Assembly (NCBI GenBank): GCA_023846275.1
Contig: CM043868.1
Coordinates: forward strand, 8,823,653 to 8,887,652
Origin: Vanilla planifolia
Lineage: Eukaryota; Streptophyta; Magnoliopsida; Asparagales; Orchidaceae
Direction: 5' to 3'
DNA: 64,000 bases
Part shown: piece by piece, positions 26,901 to 39,299 of the stretch
Layout: each line of letters begins with the position of its first letter
How positions within the stretch are numbered: the first letter of the stretch is position 1
Notes under the pieces: model-generated
What the model saw: only the letters and a program-made list of their open reading frames with translations
What the model was told of the DNA's origin: nothing
The model's database searches: none
Program-made: the position numbers and the translations under genes

Positions 26901-26999
26901 ATAATTTCTTTGATGACAAAAGAGAAAAGAGGTATGTCAACTCGTTTTGTAAGAAGGCTTCTTAGATTGTAATTGATTGCTCAGTTGAGGACCTTACTC

Positions 27000-29900
27000 A
27001 AACGTGATGAAGATATTTTGTAACCAAACAAGAAAGACACATAAGTGTCATAGCAAAAAAAATATACTAACTTTTATGGTGTTCTATATTGAAAGATCCA
27101 TCCCTTTTCCAATAACACTCATCAAATTGTTCCCATTATAGTTGCACACCTTGACACCCATTCATCTTGAGTCTCTCATGGTACTTGTACTTGAGAGTCA
27201 CATTCTCAATTATTAAAGCAATATATTGCATTCCATAGTTTCCAAAAGCCTTGTATACATTTAAGATGATGTCCAATTGGCACCACTATAGTGTGTTCAG
27301 GTTGTAGTACATTCAAATGTGTCTTTATATTGACCTTTATGTCTATTACACATGCTAGTTGATTATGTGTTTTTGCGAACCATTGATTCACTTAGTTCAA
27401 CTTATCTATGCTTTCACCCAATTTTATCTTAACTTTTACAATGCTATAATTTAAGTCATTCTTCTACATACAAGTTTGTGTTCTTTTTTAGCATGGTTAC
27501 ATAAAAAGTTTTTAGCTTCACTTCATGCAAATTGTTTGGCAATTTCTCACTTTGCTTTTGAGAACCTTTTTCTTTTTCTTGATAAATTCATTGGTTTCTA
27601 AGATAATTTTCTTAAATGATGGCACAACCAATATTCTATGTGTCAAATCCATGGTCATTAAATATTTACATTAATGTGACCTTGCCTGTTGAGCTTAAGT
27701 CATGATTGTAGAATTATGGCCATCTTCTCCATGACCTTGCTTCCTTTGGTTGTGGCTATTTGTTCTTTATTTGAAACAATCATTAAGACCTCTTCTATCT
27801 TAAAAATTACACCTTTTAGATAGATTGATTCCTTTCTTCTCTATTTCATTATCTGATCTTTGATAATGTAATTCTATGACTAATTTGATTAAATCTCCTT
27901 AAGGCTAAGTTTTCTTGCATTATACTTCACTTTTCTTTTCATGATGCCAAAACTTATAAATAATCTTTTTCCTCATCCTTAAGCTAGCAAAATGACTTAG
28001 AAGTGAATGTAGAGTTAAAAAGATGTGTTCAATAGCTAACCATAGAATTAAAGATAAAAATTTAAGTCTTATACACTTCAAATTAAGTCTAAATTAAAAA
28101 GCAAAATTTTGTTACAATTGCCCCTTCATTGGATCGTTAATCTCTTACCACATGGATCTTGAAGCTGAGATTTGTTAAAGTTGCTTAGGAGATTAGACAC
28201 AAATTTAGTATGTATTCTCAAACTCCTTCAAAATCATATCTATCATTGATTGTTCTTCTCCTTCTATCTAAATTTTTATGTCAATGGCCTTTAATTTGTG
28301 GAATTCTTTTTTAAAGCATCTTACTTAATAAAATTAAAGAGGGATAATTACATATACCCTCTGTTCAAGTAAAGTCACAGAAGACAATTTTATAAAAAGA
28401 TAATTTTTCTCTCTTTCATACTATTTTCCATATTAAATTGCAATCATCATTTCAATGCATTTTAAAAACGTTATTTCAATAGTCAATTTCTTGATGATCA
28501 TGAATAATTTATCAAAGAATTAATATATCTTATCTTAACTCAAAAAAGGATGCTTGTTATCTAAAACATCTTTATCTCTCTTGTTTCAAATATATCCAAT
28601 TTTTCTCTTTAAGAAGTTATGCTTTTATATATCATATGAAAAAGTGTTTCTAAGAATAAAACTTGGTTCAAGGCAAAGAAAGAAGCCCATGACACCATAA
28701 AGTGTTAAAGCATGTATGAAAGTCTTAAATCTTATTAAGAGCAAATATCGCAATTCATGTGTTTTATTGTTATTATGATTTTTGATAGAATTGTACTCTA
28801 ATCTTAGTACAAGTACTTACTATTGTAGAAGAGAATAACATCACCATAGTACTCATCTCAAGAAGGCTTAGCTCCAAATAACTAATCTTGACACACTAAT
28901 ATTTGGTCAATGCTTGGTCACTCGACCTATGTATGGGCCAATGGAAACATAACGATAAAATTGCTAAATATGGGAGGTAAAAAACTCACTAAACATTAAT
29001 AATGGCATCTCATATGTAAAATCAAGTAATCAAAAAGTGGCACAAACCTCTAAGGTAATTTAGAAGTGTATGGACCAACCTTCTTAGCAAACTTACATAG
29101 ATTAATGCACTCTCCCATTTATATTATCATAATGATCAATATATGTTTCAATTACCCTTTCAATAAATGCAATTATGTCATCAAGTACATTAGAGTTCAA
29201 AGCCAAGAAAACAAGAAAAAACAATGTGATTGACTCAATGATAACTATAAGATCTTGTAAAGGTGGCTTCATGATGGCTTTCATCCTCTTCACTTCCTCT
29301 CAGTGGATGGATGCAATGAAAAAATACTTCATAGGTAGTCTCTTCTAAATACATGGTCTCAATAATGTCAAGATAAAAAAAAGTGGTCTACAATAAAGAA
29401 TAGGATTCTTAACACAAGTAATGAGTGAATGGGTTTTATGCAAGCTATGGAGATGTCATTCACAAAAGTCCTCAATGGATCATGTAAGAGACAATTATTG
29501 TCGCTTAAAGCTTCCAACTCTTTCTCAACACCCTCTTTTGCATAAACTCATACCTCCTTAACTTCCAATACTTCCTTCTATTGTGACTGTGATGGGTATA
29601 GAGTCTTTAGAAAGTGTGCAAGAATCAAGTATAATTTTAGAATGGTCATCATCATGAATTGCAACAATATGATCAACAAAACCATCAATCTCTCCAACAA
29701 ATTAATCTGACTTTAAGCCAAGATCAAGTGGTTCCATGGGCTCCAATACCAAGTCCTAAGATGTGCTTAAAAAATTAAATACATCAGAAAAATTTGGTGG
29801 AGTTTAATGATATAAAAAAGGAGTGCAAGACCTATCTCCCCTTGGAGGTACCATGAATTACAACAAGTGGATTTTCATTGAATAATACATAAGTAGTATT

Positions 29901-32100
29901 TATTGAGGAAAACTCTATTAAATCCTTTAACTCCTCACTTGTAACTAGATAAGAAGAAGAGTTAGTTAGGGGTTTGATATCATAATTTAAAGAGTATAAG
30001 CTCCAACAAAACATTAACGATGTTTAATATGCTTAGTACGTTATATATAGAGCAGAGAATTTAGGTCCTCCAACATGATAATTTTTTAATAACATCAACT
30101 TTCAAACCAATAATGAATCACATGACTATAGTACTCTCACTCTATAAATGTAACATACAAATCTTTTTGGTGAAGTATTGTCTCACTTGTATTCGAGTTT
30201 TATCCTTTTGACTTCTCAAAGGAACTTCACATTTGAAGTTTTATGATTTTATATGTAAAACCCATAATATTTTCATAGCAGCTAGTGTGTGACTATCTAT
30301 CCTAACTTCTATTATTTGAATTTCATAGTCATCTTCAGGTTGTAGTCACTCATTTGATTTATAGATAGTATATAGGACCCGACCCTAATATTGAATTAGT
30401 AACAGGGTTAGCTCTAATATTAGTGACCCAAAAAGATAGTACCTTGATATAATGAGATTATGATATTACAACAAATAAATATATATAATAAGATAATTAA
30501 TGAATTTAGTATTGTATTATATTATTTGGTTGTCATTCGATAAGTCTTTACTTTTTTCAAAAGTGAAGATAATATACAAGTGCATACTTCACCCACAAAT
30601 ACCATTTTAACTTTTTCAATTTCATAGTAGTTTTAATCAAGTTCTTTGGAGGTTTGATAGAACTCCTTTATGTGAGTTAAGATTCATGTTAAGAGTTTTA
30701 TGTCTCCATCACTTCAAATTACTCCATCCCATTCAACACATATAACTCAAAATATAATTTAATGTTTTGTTCCCAATAATGAATGACGTAGGAAGCAATC
30801 TCCTTTTAAAGATGGGAAGTGCTTTCCGTTGATGCATCTATGAGATGTGCTAAGCCCTATAAAGAACTATTGAGTTACATTTCAATTGAAACATACAAAA
30901 AAAGAGTGAAAACAAAGGGTAATAAAAATACAAGTGACATGATTAACAAACTAATAAATGTAACAAGTAATATAGGTGAGACAATGTCCATATTTTTCCT
31001 AGAAAAGTCGTACAACCCCCATTACTACAACACTATGTGAAAAATTGCACAAAAAAAAAAAGAATTTCAATGCATATAAAGGCATTATTAGATCTCAAAT
31101 TTAGTGTGTGCACTAACTTAGCATACAAGCAAAATTAGATATAGAATTTTGATATAAAGTTTATTTAAGACTTTTTATATATAAATGTTTTTTTTTATCT
31201 TTTTGTAATTTTGGTCAATTTATATTTAGTAGAATATTGTATATAACAAACTATGATTTTTTTTGTTTAAATTCTATTATAAAAAATTAAAAAAATTAAA
31301 ATAAAAAAAAACTTATATTTTTGTATTTTAGTTGTCCTTATTTTGTAATAAAATAATTTATTTTTTTATAAAATAAAAAATTCATAATTAAATTTGAAAA
31401 TCCACATTTTAGTTGTTTATATTTTTATGTAAAATGTGTTTATTCATTTTCACCTTTAAACAGTTAAATGATATAAAATCAATAAAAATTATAAAAACTT
31501 AAATACACAAATAAAATTTGTAGAATGAAATATAGAAACTATAATTATAGTATTTAAAATATATAGTTAAAAAATCAATTAAAATTTTGTTATATTTAAA
31601 TAATTTACAATCAAAGATTAACTTTTGAATTATAAATTATGATTATTTGTAGTTTATTATAAACTAATAATATAATAACAAGAGTTTTCTTCTTTCATAT
31701 CTTGGTATTGACTCTCTTGGGTGCCAACTCAACTCGTTAAATTAAGTCCTCCCCTATCGACTCAAGTGGTTGAATCTTTCTTGTTGACTCGAGTGAAAAT
31801 TGGATTAATATCATACAAACATAATATAAATATAAAGATCTCTAAGCTCACTCGATCAATATGATATCTCATGATGTCAGACTTAAAAAACATAAAAAAA
31901 TTAATCATAAAAAAATTACTCAATATACATGTAATATAAAAGCCAATGTCTATTATCCATTGAAAAACCTGTCGACATGAAGATACGTAAGTTATGCCTA
32001 TTTAAGAAGAAAAACAATATATTTAAATATGTGAAATCCCAAAGTCTATTTAAAAAAAAAACAATATAACTTATGCTTCGGCATTAATATAACTTTGGTT
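27000..32100. other. AT-rich intergenic DNA upstream of the PPR gene
   Basis: Short open frames on the minus strand (27206-27391, 29102-29293, 29832-30014) look like pieces of an eroded coding sequence, possibly a transposon, but show no diagnostic motif. From 31070 to 31700 the sequence is nearly pure A/T. Just upstream of the PPR gene an imperfect direct repeat (TATTTAAGAAGAAAAACAAT near 32000 and TATTTAAAAAAAAAACAATA near 32047) is visible. I found no convincing TATA box position. Confidence 0.45.
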
Positions 32101-32203
32101 TCTTTAAAAATATTTCTGTGCTTTGATTGCGCATTTATCTTATCCGGCGTGCAAGCCACAACAAAGCTGCAGAAGTGAGCTCCTTGAGCTCAAATTTAAG
32201 AGA

Positions 32204-35042
32204 ATGAGTGATACGTCCATATCTTTCACGCCCAGATCATCTCGTACTCTTTTTGGTTCTTCGTTTTCTTGGTCTGCTTCCCATAGCCAACGCTTTAAAC
32301 TGTCAAAACGATGCAAAACATGTGCCCTTGCAGCATGCTCCGATGCGGGTTTGGCCTTGAGAGGGAAATTTGATGTTGAAAAGGAGGAACTTTCTTGGGA
32401 ATCCTACAATATCTTGATCCAAACCCATTGCATTCGTGGCTCTATCGACAAATCCATAGCTTTATGCGGTCAGATGGAGGCACAGGGGATGCGGCCCAGC
32501 TTGAAATCGTATTCCTGCATAATTGATGCTTTGGGGAACCATGGCAGAACCCTAGAGGCGGATGCAATTTTCCAGGAGATGAAGTGTCTTGGTGTCCAAC
32601 CGAGCCTAAGGGACTATAATTTGCTCTTAAGAGGGTTTTTGCGGAAAGGCGAGCTTCTTCTTTCTGACAAGTTATTGGTGGAAATGGATAATGATGGAAT
32701 TGAAAGGAACAAAGAAACCTACATTCTCCTTCTCGATGCCTATGTCGGTTCCGGCAGGTTAGAGGACACTTGGTGGGTCCTTGGAGAGTTGAAGAAGAGA
32801 GGAATTCGATTGGGATCCTCTGTTTACAGCAAACTTGTCGGGATATACAGGGATAATGGCATGTGGAAGAAGGCAGCGATGCTTGTCATGGACATGCAAG
32901 ATATGGGGATCGCACTCGATAGACGTTTTTATAATTGTCTGATTGATATGTTTTGCAAGTATGGCGAGATCGATGATGCTCTAAGAGTGTTTGACAAAAT
33001 GCGGAGCGAGGGTCTAAAGCCTAGTATCATGACTTGGAATTCTCTGATTCGGGGACATTGCAAAGCTGGAGATTTGAAACGAGCAGTTGCATTCTTTACT
33101 GAGATGCAGGACCAGGGATTTTACCCTGATCCCAAGGTCTTTCTCAGCATCATTAGCCGGCTAGGAGAGCAAGGCAAGTGGGCTGAGATCAAGAACATAT
33201 TTGAAGCTATGAAATGTAGGGGTTTCAGGAAAAGTGGGGTTATTTATGCAATACTGGTTGACGTATATGGACAATACGGGATGTTCCAGAATCCTGAGGA
33301 ATGCATTAATGCTCTCAAGGCAGAAGGCTTAAAGCTCTCAGCTAGTATTTTCTGTGTGTTGGCCAATGTTTATGCACAGCTGGTTAGCCAAGTTTCTCAA
33401 TTCTCATCAATCTTTATGTATTTTCATCGTAGTTCAGAATCAAAATCCTGTTCTTATTGCCTCTTTATTTTAAATTCACAAAGCTTATAATTCAACCATT
33501 AATGCAAAATACACAGCGAAGGCCTCCTTCATGCTCATAAAATGTTGAAAGGCAATGATTTGCTATTATTAAAGGGAGAGGGTATGTTGTCTTTTGTTTT
33601 TTGAATCTTGCATGCCAATCCTTTTTCCCTTTTAGGCAGTAGGGAGGCAGTAGGGATGGAAAGTAACTACAACTAACCTGAATACCGAATTCTTTGGTTT
33701 ACTGATGAAGCCATTGATCTTTGTCTGTGTCTTTTTTAAATCGATTGGCTTTTCTAGTTCTTTCACAACTTTGCATGCTACTAACAGAGTATTCTTTAAT
33801 ATTCTATGCAGGGATATTGTGAAGAAACTCTCAAGGTTCTTTATTTGATGGAAAAGGAAGGAATTGAGCCCAACATCATAATGCTGAACTTATTATTAAA
33901 TGCATTTGGCATTGCTGGAAGATACGTGGAAGCACTTGCTGTTTTTGAGCATATTAAAGAAATTGTGTGTTGCTTTGGACTAGGAAAATTTAAACTACAT
34001 ATGCTTCCATTGATCTCCTTTTTCAGTTCCCTTTGTTAGATCTTTTTTCCATTATTAATGTAAATACGTATCTTGCTTGTTTAGGGCATCAGTCCTGATG
34101 TTGTAACCTACACGACACTCATGAAGTCTTTCTTTAGAGCAAAAAAGTATGAACAGGTTAGTCATCAGCCATTCACTTGGTCATCATGTTAATTTTTCAT
34201 CAACTGACTATAATTTTAACATACTGAAAAGGGTTTGGAATCCTGTGGTATGAGTTATTATCTAGATTTAGGATAGCATGATAATTTGATAGATATCCTG
34301 ATGAACTCATGGTGCTCAACCATTTGTAATAAGTATGTGCTAAGCAATAACGTTAGTAAAGGCTATGTGCAGATTCCAGCAATATACAAGCAAATGGAGC
34401 TTGCTGGTTGCACTCCTGATAGGAAAGCCAAACAGACCCTACAGAATGCCTTGGTTGTTCTTCAACAAGGTATATCAAATACTTTCATTATTCTTCTACA
34501 TGATGCTTAGCATGCCAGCTTTACGTTGAAAACATGAACATTTTAAATGACTGCATATTTCAAAAAGCCAATGTGATTTTAGAAGTACATTGATCCTAGC
34601 ATGCTTTTGATAAGGCTTCGAACAACTGGTAAGGATGTATATCCTATCTTGTGCCTTCTATGTGGCAGGATAGAACTAATAATTCTCTAAATATGAAGTT
34701 GCAGAGCATTGATTGTCATCTTTCATTTGCCTTGCATTCATATTTTTGACTTTGCGATAAAAATCAGTTATCTATGCAATCACAGTAAACTAATTCTTTG
34801 TGTAATTCATTATATGTCTGACCATGCACATAAGTTTAAAAATCCTCTATTTAGAGAACCGTACTTATAAATTATCTATCTTGGATAGAAGATTACAGAG
34901 AATACAAATTTTATTTGCTTGGCTTCTGTTATGATGAGTTTTATTTAGGGATACCCATACTTTGTTTTTCAATTCATCCAAACACTTTATCAGCCAACAG
35001 TGCGTTAAACTGTATTCCTTTCTTGCAGTTGAACGTTATTAA
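32204..35042 (+). CDS. P-class pentatricopeptide repeat protein (about 12 PPRs, 504 aa)
   Basis: Predicted exons are 32204-33382, 33812-33964, 34085-34156, 34373-34469 and 35029-35042. Together they make 1515 bases with GT-AG introns and compatible phases. The ATG at 32204 opens a Ser/Thr/Arg-rich N-terminus (MSDTSISFTPRSSRTLF), typical of plastid or mitochondrial transit peptides. From about residue 65 the protein is a solid array of 35-residue P-type PPRs. Each starts with motifs such as SYNILIQ, SYSCIID, DYNLLLR, FYNCLID, TWNSLIR, IYAILVD, MLNLLLN and TYTTLMK. The C-terminal AGCTPDRKAK block resembles the end of CRP1-like plant PPR proteins. PPR arrays bind organellar RNA and act in its processing, stability or translation; the RNA target cannot be read here. 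No DYW/E or SMR domain is present. The last 14-base exon (after TTCTTGCAG) is less certain; without it the frame ends at 34510. Confidence 0.88.
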
Positions 35043-35049
35043 AGTTGTC

Positions 35050-38000
35050 ATTCTACAATGTGCTAAACTATATTCTTATTTAGGTTAATGCATAACTCTG
35101 TACAGCTTAGGTACAAATCGTGAATATCTAAGACATGTCATGGGAGCACTGCATTCATAACATTAGAGAATTGGAATCCTCAACTATTATCCTAATGATT
35201 CCACATAGGAACCACATAAGAAGGTATGCATGCTTAGCTTCTAATAACATGATGCAGTTCTTCTTGCTTATATTTAGTTAGTGAAACATTTGGCAATGTA
35301 CTTTTTGTTTACCTATGAAAGAATTTAAGCATGCTGTTGTACTTGTTTTATTATTATTTACAGTGAAATTGTCTTCTGAGATGCTAGGACATGTATATAA
35401 TGTTCTTTGGGTTAGATTGACTTCCTGAAGGCTGCTGAACAGAAGATTTGGTCCATCTCTTTCTTTTGTGTGCATATCTTATTCAAATTCTAATATGGTT
35501 TCCCCTAGGTAATTTCTAATTGTGCCTGTAGTGCATTTATAAGTTTTGTACTACTGGCAAGATATAGAAATAAAGGCTTTTTGTTTTCATCGTAAGCATG
35601 GATTAATGTGTGAGTTAGAATTAATAGCTATCATTATGTGAGTTTGTCATTTTAGTGATATATTTTGTGGAAATACATTTTGTCATGGTGCATATGTAGT
35701 AGAGTACAATTTTCGTACATTTATTGTTGAAAGGCATCGGTTATAGACATTTTGTGAATGCATTATTGATGGGTATAATTGTATTGTAAGATTGTGTGTA
35801 CTTTTTGAAGGTCTTAAAATTTACAAACATGAACATTTACAATATGAGAAAGCTATGCAACAATTAGACTTGGCTTTTAAAATGTCTACTAAATTGTTAT
35901 GGTGTAGACATGCAGGATGACAATTTATGGGTGTACTCTAACATCATACTTTTGAGAATCGTCTACTTAAATGATTACCAATGTGAAGTATATGCAAAGA
36001 AGTAAATGCACAAGAGAAACCCTTGTCTTCTTACTTCTTTCCCCAAAGTCATCATGACGAACACAATAAAGAGAAAGACTATCATAGAAGCATTTGTAGT
36101 TTCTTTGAAGTTTTAGTAAAGATCTTTTAGGGTATCTTAAATTTGATTTCCAAATAAATTCATGTCTTTTATTCATTTTATTGATTTGTTTTGGTTTCAT
36201 TATGTGGATTCTTTGTTTTATCATTCTCTTCAATGAGAAGTGCTTTAGCCTTAGTTTATCAACTTGAGGCATTTATCTTTGTTATTATATTGAGGCCTAC
36301 AACCCATGTAAAATTTGTAGTATATGCATTCCCAACTATTGATATCATATCTTTGACATTTGAAGATTTGTGGTATAGAGTTTGCTTTTAGGAAAGTTAA
36401 TATTAACTTGTTTTTCTAGATATTATTTGACTAGTTTAAGGGCAAATATTTTAGCACCTAAAAGATATAGATTATGATGTCTCCTAGAAGAATAACCTAT
36501 ATTAACAATTGTTTGAACCAAAACATGAATTCATGAAAGGAAGAATTAGACCTACTTGATTGTCCAACGTTAGGAGTGGCATAATTTACTTTTGACGAAT
36601 GTAACCTTTTAGTGTCATGGAAGAGACAACAACCAAATTCTTGATAAAAGCGCTATGTTTCATTTTTAAGATGTCTAGACATCAAAGAAAGTTTATTCAA
36701 TTTGACAATTATTTAATCTGAAGATGACATCTATCATTAATCACATTAATGAGTTTAATGTGAAAAGCATGTGCTTAAACCCAATGGAGATTGATATTGA
36801 GGTTGAAATGAAGGGTTTAATCATACTATTGTTTTTACTTGTGAGTTAGAATGTAACTATCATTGCAATAAGTAGTGCTCCAAGTTTTTAGAAGTTGAGG
36901 CTATATGATGTGTAGTACTTGATTTTGTGCAAACATATAAAGCATAAAGTTAAGAGAATAGTCTGATTTGTTAGCAATGTGCTCACTTTTAGTTTTTGAT
37001 AATAAAAGACTTAAGAACGGTACCCTTTAGTATCTACATGAAGTTTTATTTTAGGTTTCATTAGATTTTTAAGATAGCATAATCATATGAAGCTCAAAAC
37101 TTAGCAAACTATGGTTTTTGTGGATATAGTTTCTCCTATTATACTACAAGTGTGACTAATTATCAAAGTTTTTCATATAGATTTAGACTGTAAATTACCT
37201 CTTTTTTGCTAATTAGAATTAATCTTCAAATCAATATGGATTTTTCAAATATTGGGATATTGAGTCTTATTGAGAGAATTTGAAATGGGAAGGCTTGTAA
37301 AAGAGAAAAGGCAATTATTTGTCTCTTATGGTTTAGAAAAGTTGTTATCACTTTTTTGTGTAACAATTTAAATTATTACTTTCTTATATTAAATATATTC
37401 ATATTATTAATTCAAATAAATTAAATAACATTTTGTATGAAGAATGCTCTAAAATAAAAGTTAGACATGTGTTTTAAATTATTTAAAAATTGATTTTAAA
37501 ATCATGATATGAAATTAAATTATTTGATGTATTGACTGGAGGGTTTGTTACACAAATTAGATGGTCTTATGGATCTAACAGTTCAATGGAACTATTGGGC
37601 AATCCTACAAGACATTTTAAGGCATCTTAGAATTATTACTATCATATGACCTGAATGAAAATATTGGATGGTTTGATGATCAATCATACAACCTTACGAG
37701 ATGGGTATTTTCACTTAATTGAAGCTAATCCCATTGAAAGATTTGATTGAAATATTAAATGGTCTAACAAATGATCAAATGCTTTACATACCTCATCAAA
37801 CAACTTAAAAAAGAGGTATGTTTTTATGGTTTTAAATTGGTTGAACTAGTCGATAATAAACCAAACAATCTGATATTATCCTATCAAGCGTAAACAACTA
37901 AATGACTTGAATTTAACGACCAATTCTTTGTGTTGAAGGATAAATGGCTAGGATATTTCTGAAAGCCTTATGGCTATAAAAAAAATATGAATCCAGTTTA

Positions 38001-38860
38001 AGAAGATAATCATCTTTTAATCATAAAAAATTCAAGAATTATGAAGTTTCATAAGTTCTTATGGTGCTTCCAAAGTCATTTTCATAAAATTTTCGAAGGA
38101 CTCATTCTATAAACTTGATATTATAATCATAAGATCATTTTTCAGAGTTTCTAGTTTTACATTTATTTTGTAATTGTTAGTTTATCTTCACTCATTTGAT
38201 TTCATATTTGATTTCTCTTAACTAAATTCTTAGTTGAATTGTATCAATCTTTTGGCTTAGAGTTTTTAACCTCATTTTGGGGTTTAATTGTGTTATCCCT
38301 CCATATCTAGCATGTAAAGGTTTTTGTTCGCCTTCATTTGCAAAAAGAACACATAATGAGAGTGGCATAACCATACCTAGCTAGGGATCGATTTAGGTAG
38401 TATTGTCAAACTACCTAAATTTTTTTGTGACCCGTACTTTTCTTTTTTTTACTTTATTATATCATATCTGTGTCATTTAACATACATAACAAAGGAGTTT
38501 TTGAAAATAATGTGAGATTTTATTAAAATTTACAATTTTCCCTCACCTTGCCTCTCTTATGAGATCTAAAACATTTTCTTACTTTTACTTTTATCATAAA
38601 AATTAGAGAGCATAATAGACAATTTGTGTACACTTGTATGGGAAAGTCAACATCCAAGTGTCATAACACATCATAAGAGTTATTTTATTAGAATTATGAT
38701 CAAAAGAGACATCTAAAATGAGACCATAAATTAAAAAGGTCAAACTAGATAAGACATTGTTTCAAGGATCATCATAATTAAGAGCATACAAGATGATTTA
38801 GTGTTTAAGTGTTAACAAGTAATTTAGCCATGAATTCTTAACTCGAGTGCATTATTCAAT
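35050..38860. other. AT-rich intergenic DNA downstream of the PPR gene
   Basis: The first several hundred bases may include the PPR 3' UTR. The rest has no supportable gene. The stretch 37540-38420 has LTR-like texture (GGTTGAACTAGTCGATAATA near 37845, and CTAGCTAGGGATCGA near 38380) and may be an eroded Copia LTR leading into the fragment at 38869. Confidence 0.4.
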
Positions 38861-38868
38861 TCAATGGC

Positions 38869-39210
38869 ATGAAAAGCATTGCTAAAAGCTTTATAGCAAG
38901 AGATTATGACAAGATGTACTTGATCTATGGTGCATCTCTAGATATTATAAAGAAAGGCAATGTGCAAATTATAATATTGAATGTCACTAGAATTTTGCTT
39001 AATGACCAATGTTATAATCTAGGATTGAGGATAAACTTTACTTTAATTGGTAAGCTTGATAATATTGTATGTCATATTAGTTTTATAGACAATGGTGGTG
39101 CATTGGTGGTTGTTTATGACACTAAGGATGAACTTTTGTATATTACAAATAACCATAAAGTAACAATAGCCTCATTTTCATCAAATTTTATTAAATTTTC
39201 TCATTTGTGA
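38869..39210 (+). pseudogene. Copia (Ty1) gag-pre-integrase fragment
   Basis: A 113-codon open frame resembles the region just before integrase in Copia polyproteins. KKGNVQIIILNVTRILLNDQ corresponds to the usual GKGNV...LxDVxYVP segment, and INFTLIGKLDNIVCHISFID to NLISVGQLDDxGYHVxF. ALVVVYDTKDELLYITN corresponds to the GxLVVARGxKxGxLYM strand. The zinc-binding HxxxxH helix that should follow is lost: the reading frame ends and the DNA beyond contains stops. No gag, integrase core, RT or RNase H of the same element was found nearby, so this is an isolated relic. Confidence 0.6.
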
Positions 39211-39227
39211 CACAACTAGTTTGGTCA

Positions 39228-39267
39228 TATATAAGTGAGAAAGACTCGTATATAAGTGAGAAAGACT
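39228..39267. repeat. 19-bp direct repeat (21-bp period)
   Basis: TATATAAGTGAGAAAGACT occurs at 39228-39246 and again, identical, at 39249-39267. It lies immediately downstream of the Copia fragment and looks like local replication slippage. Confidence 0.9.
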
Positions 39268-39299
39268 TAGATTATGTTACAAAAAACCCACGTGCCAAA

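Noticed and set aside
32123-32203. Upstream extension of the PPR reading frame to 32123
   Set aside because: The extension would begin at TTG, not ATG. The first in-frame ATG is 32204, and it gives a better transit-peptide-like start.
33383-33490. Continuation of the first PPR exon to the stop at 33490
   Set aside because: After VYAQL the translation loses PPR character. A GT donor at 33383 joined to 33812 restores the next repeat (GYCEETLKVLYLM) in frame.
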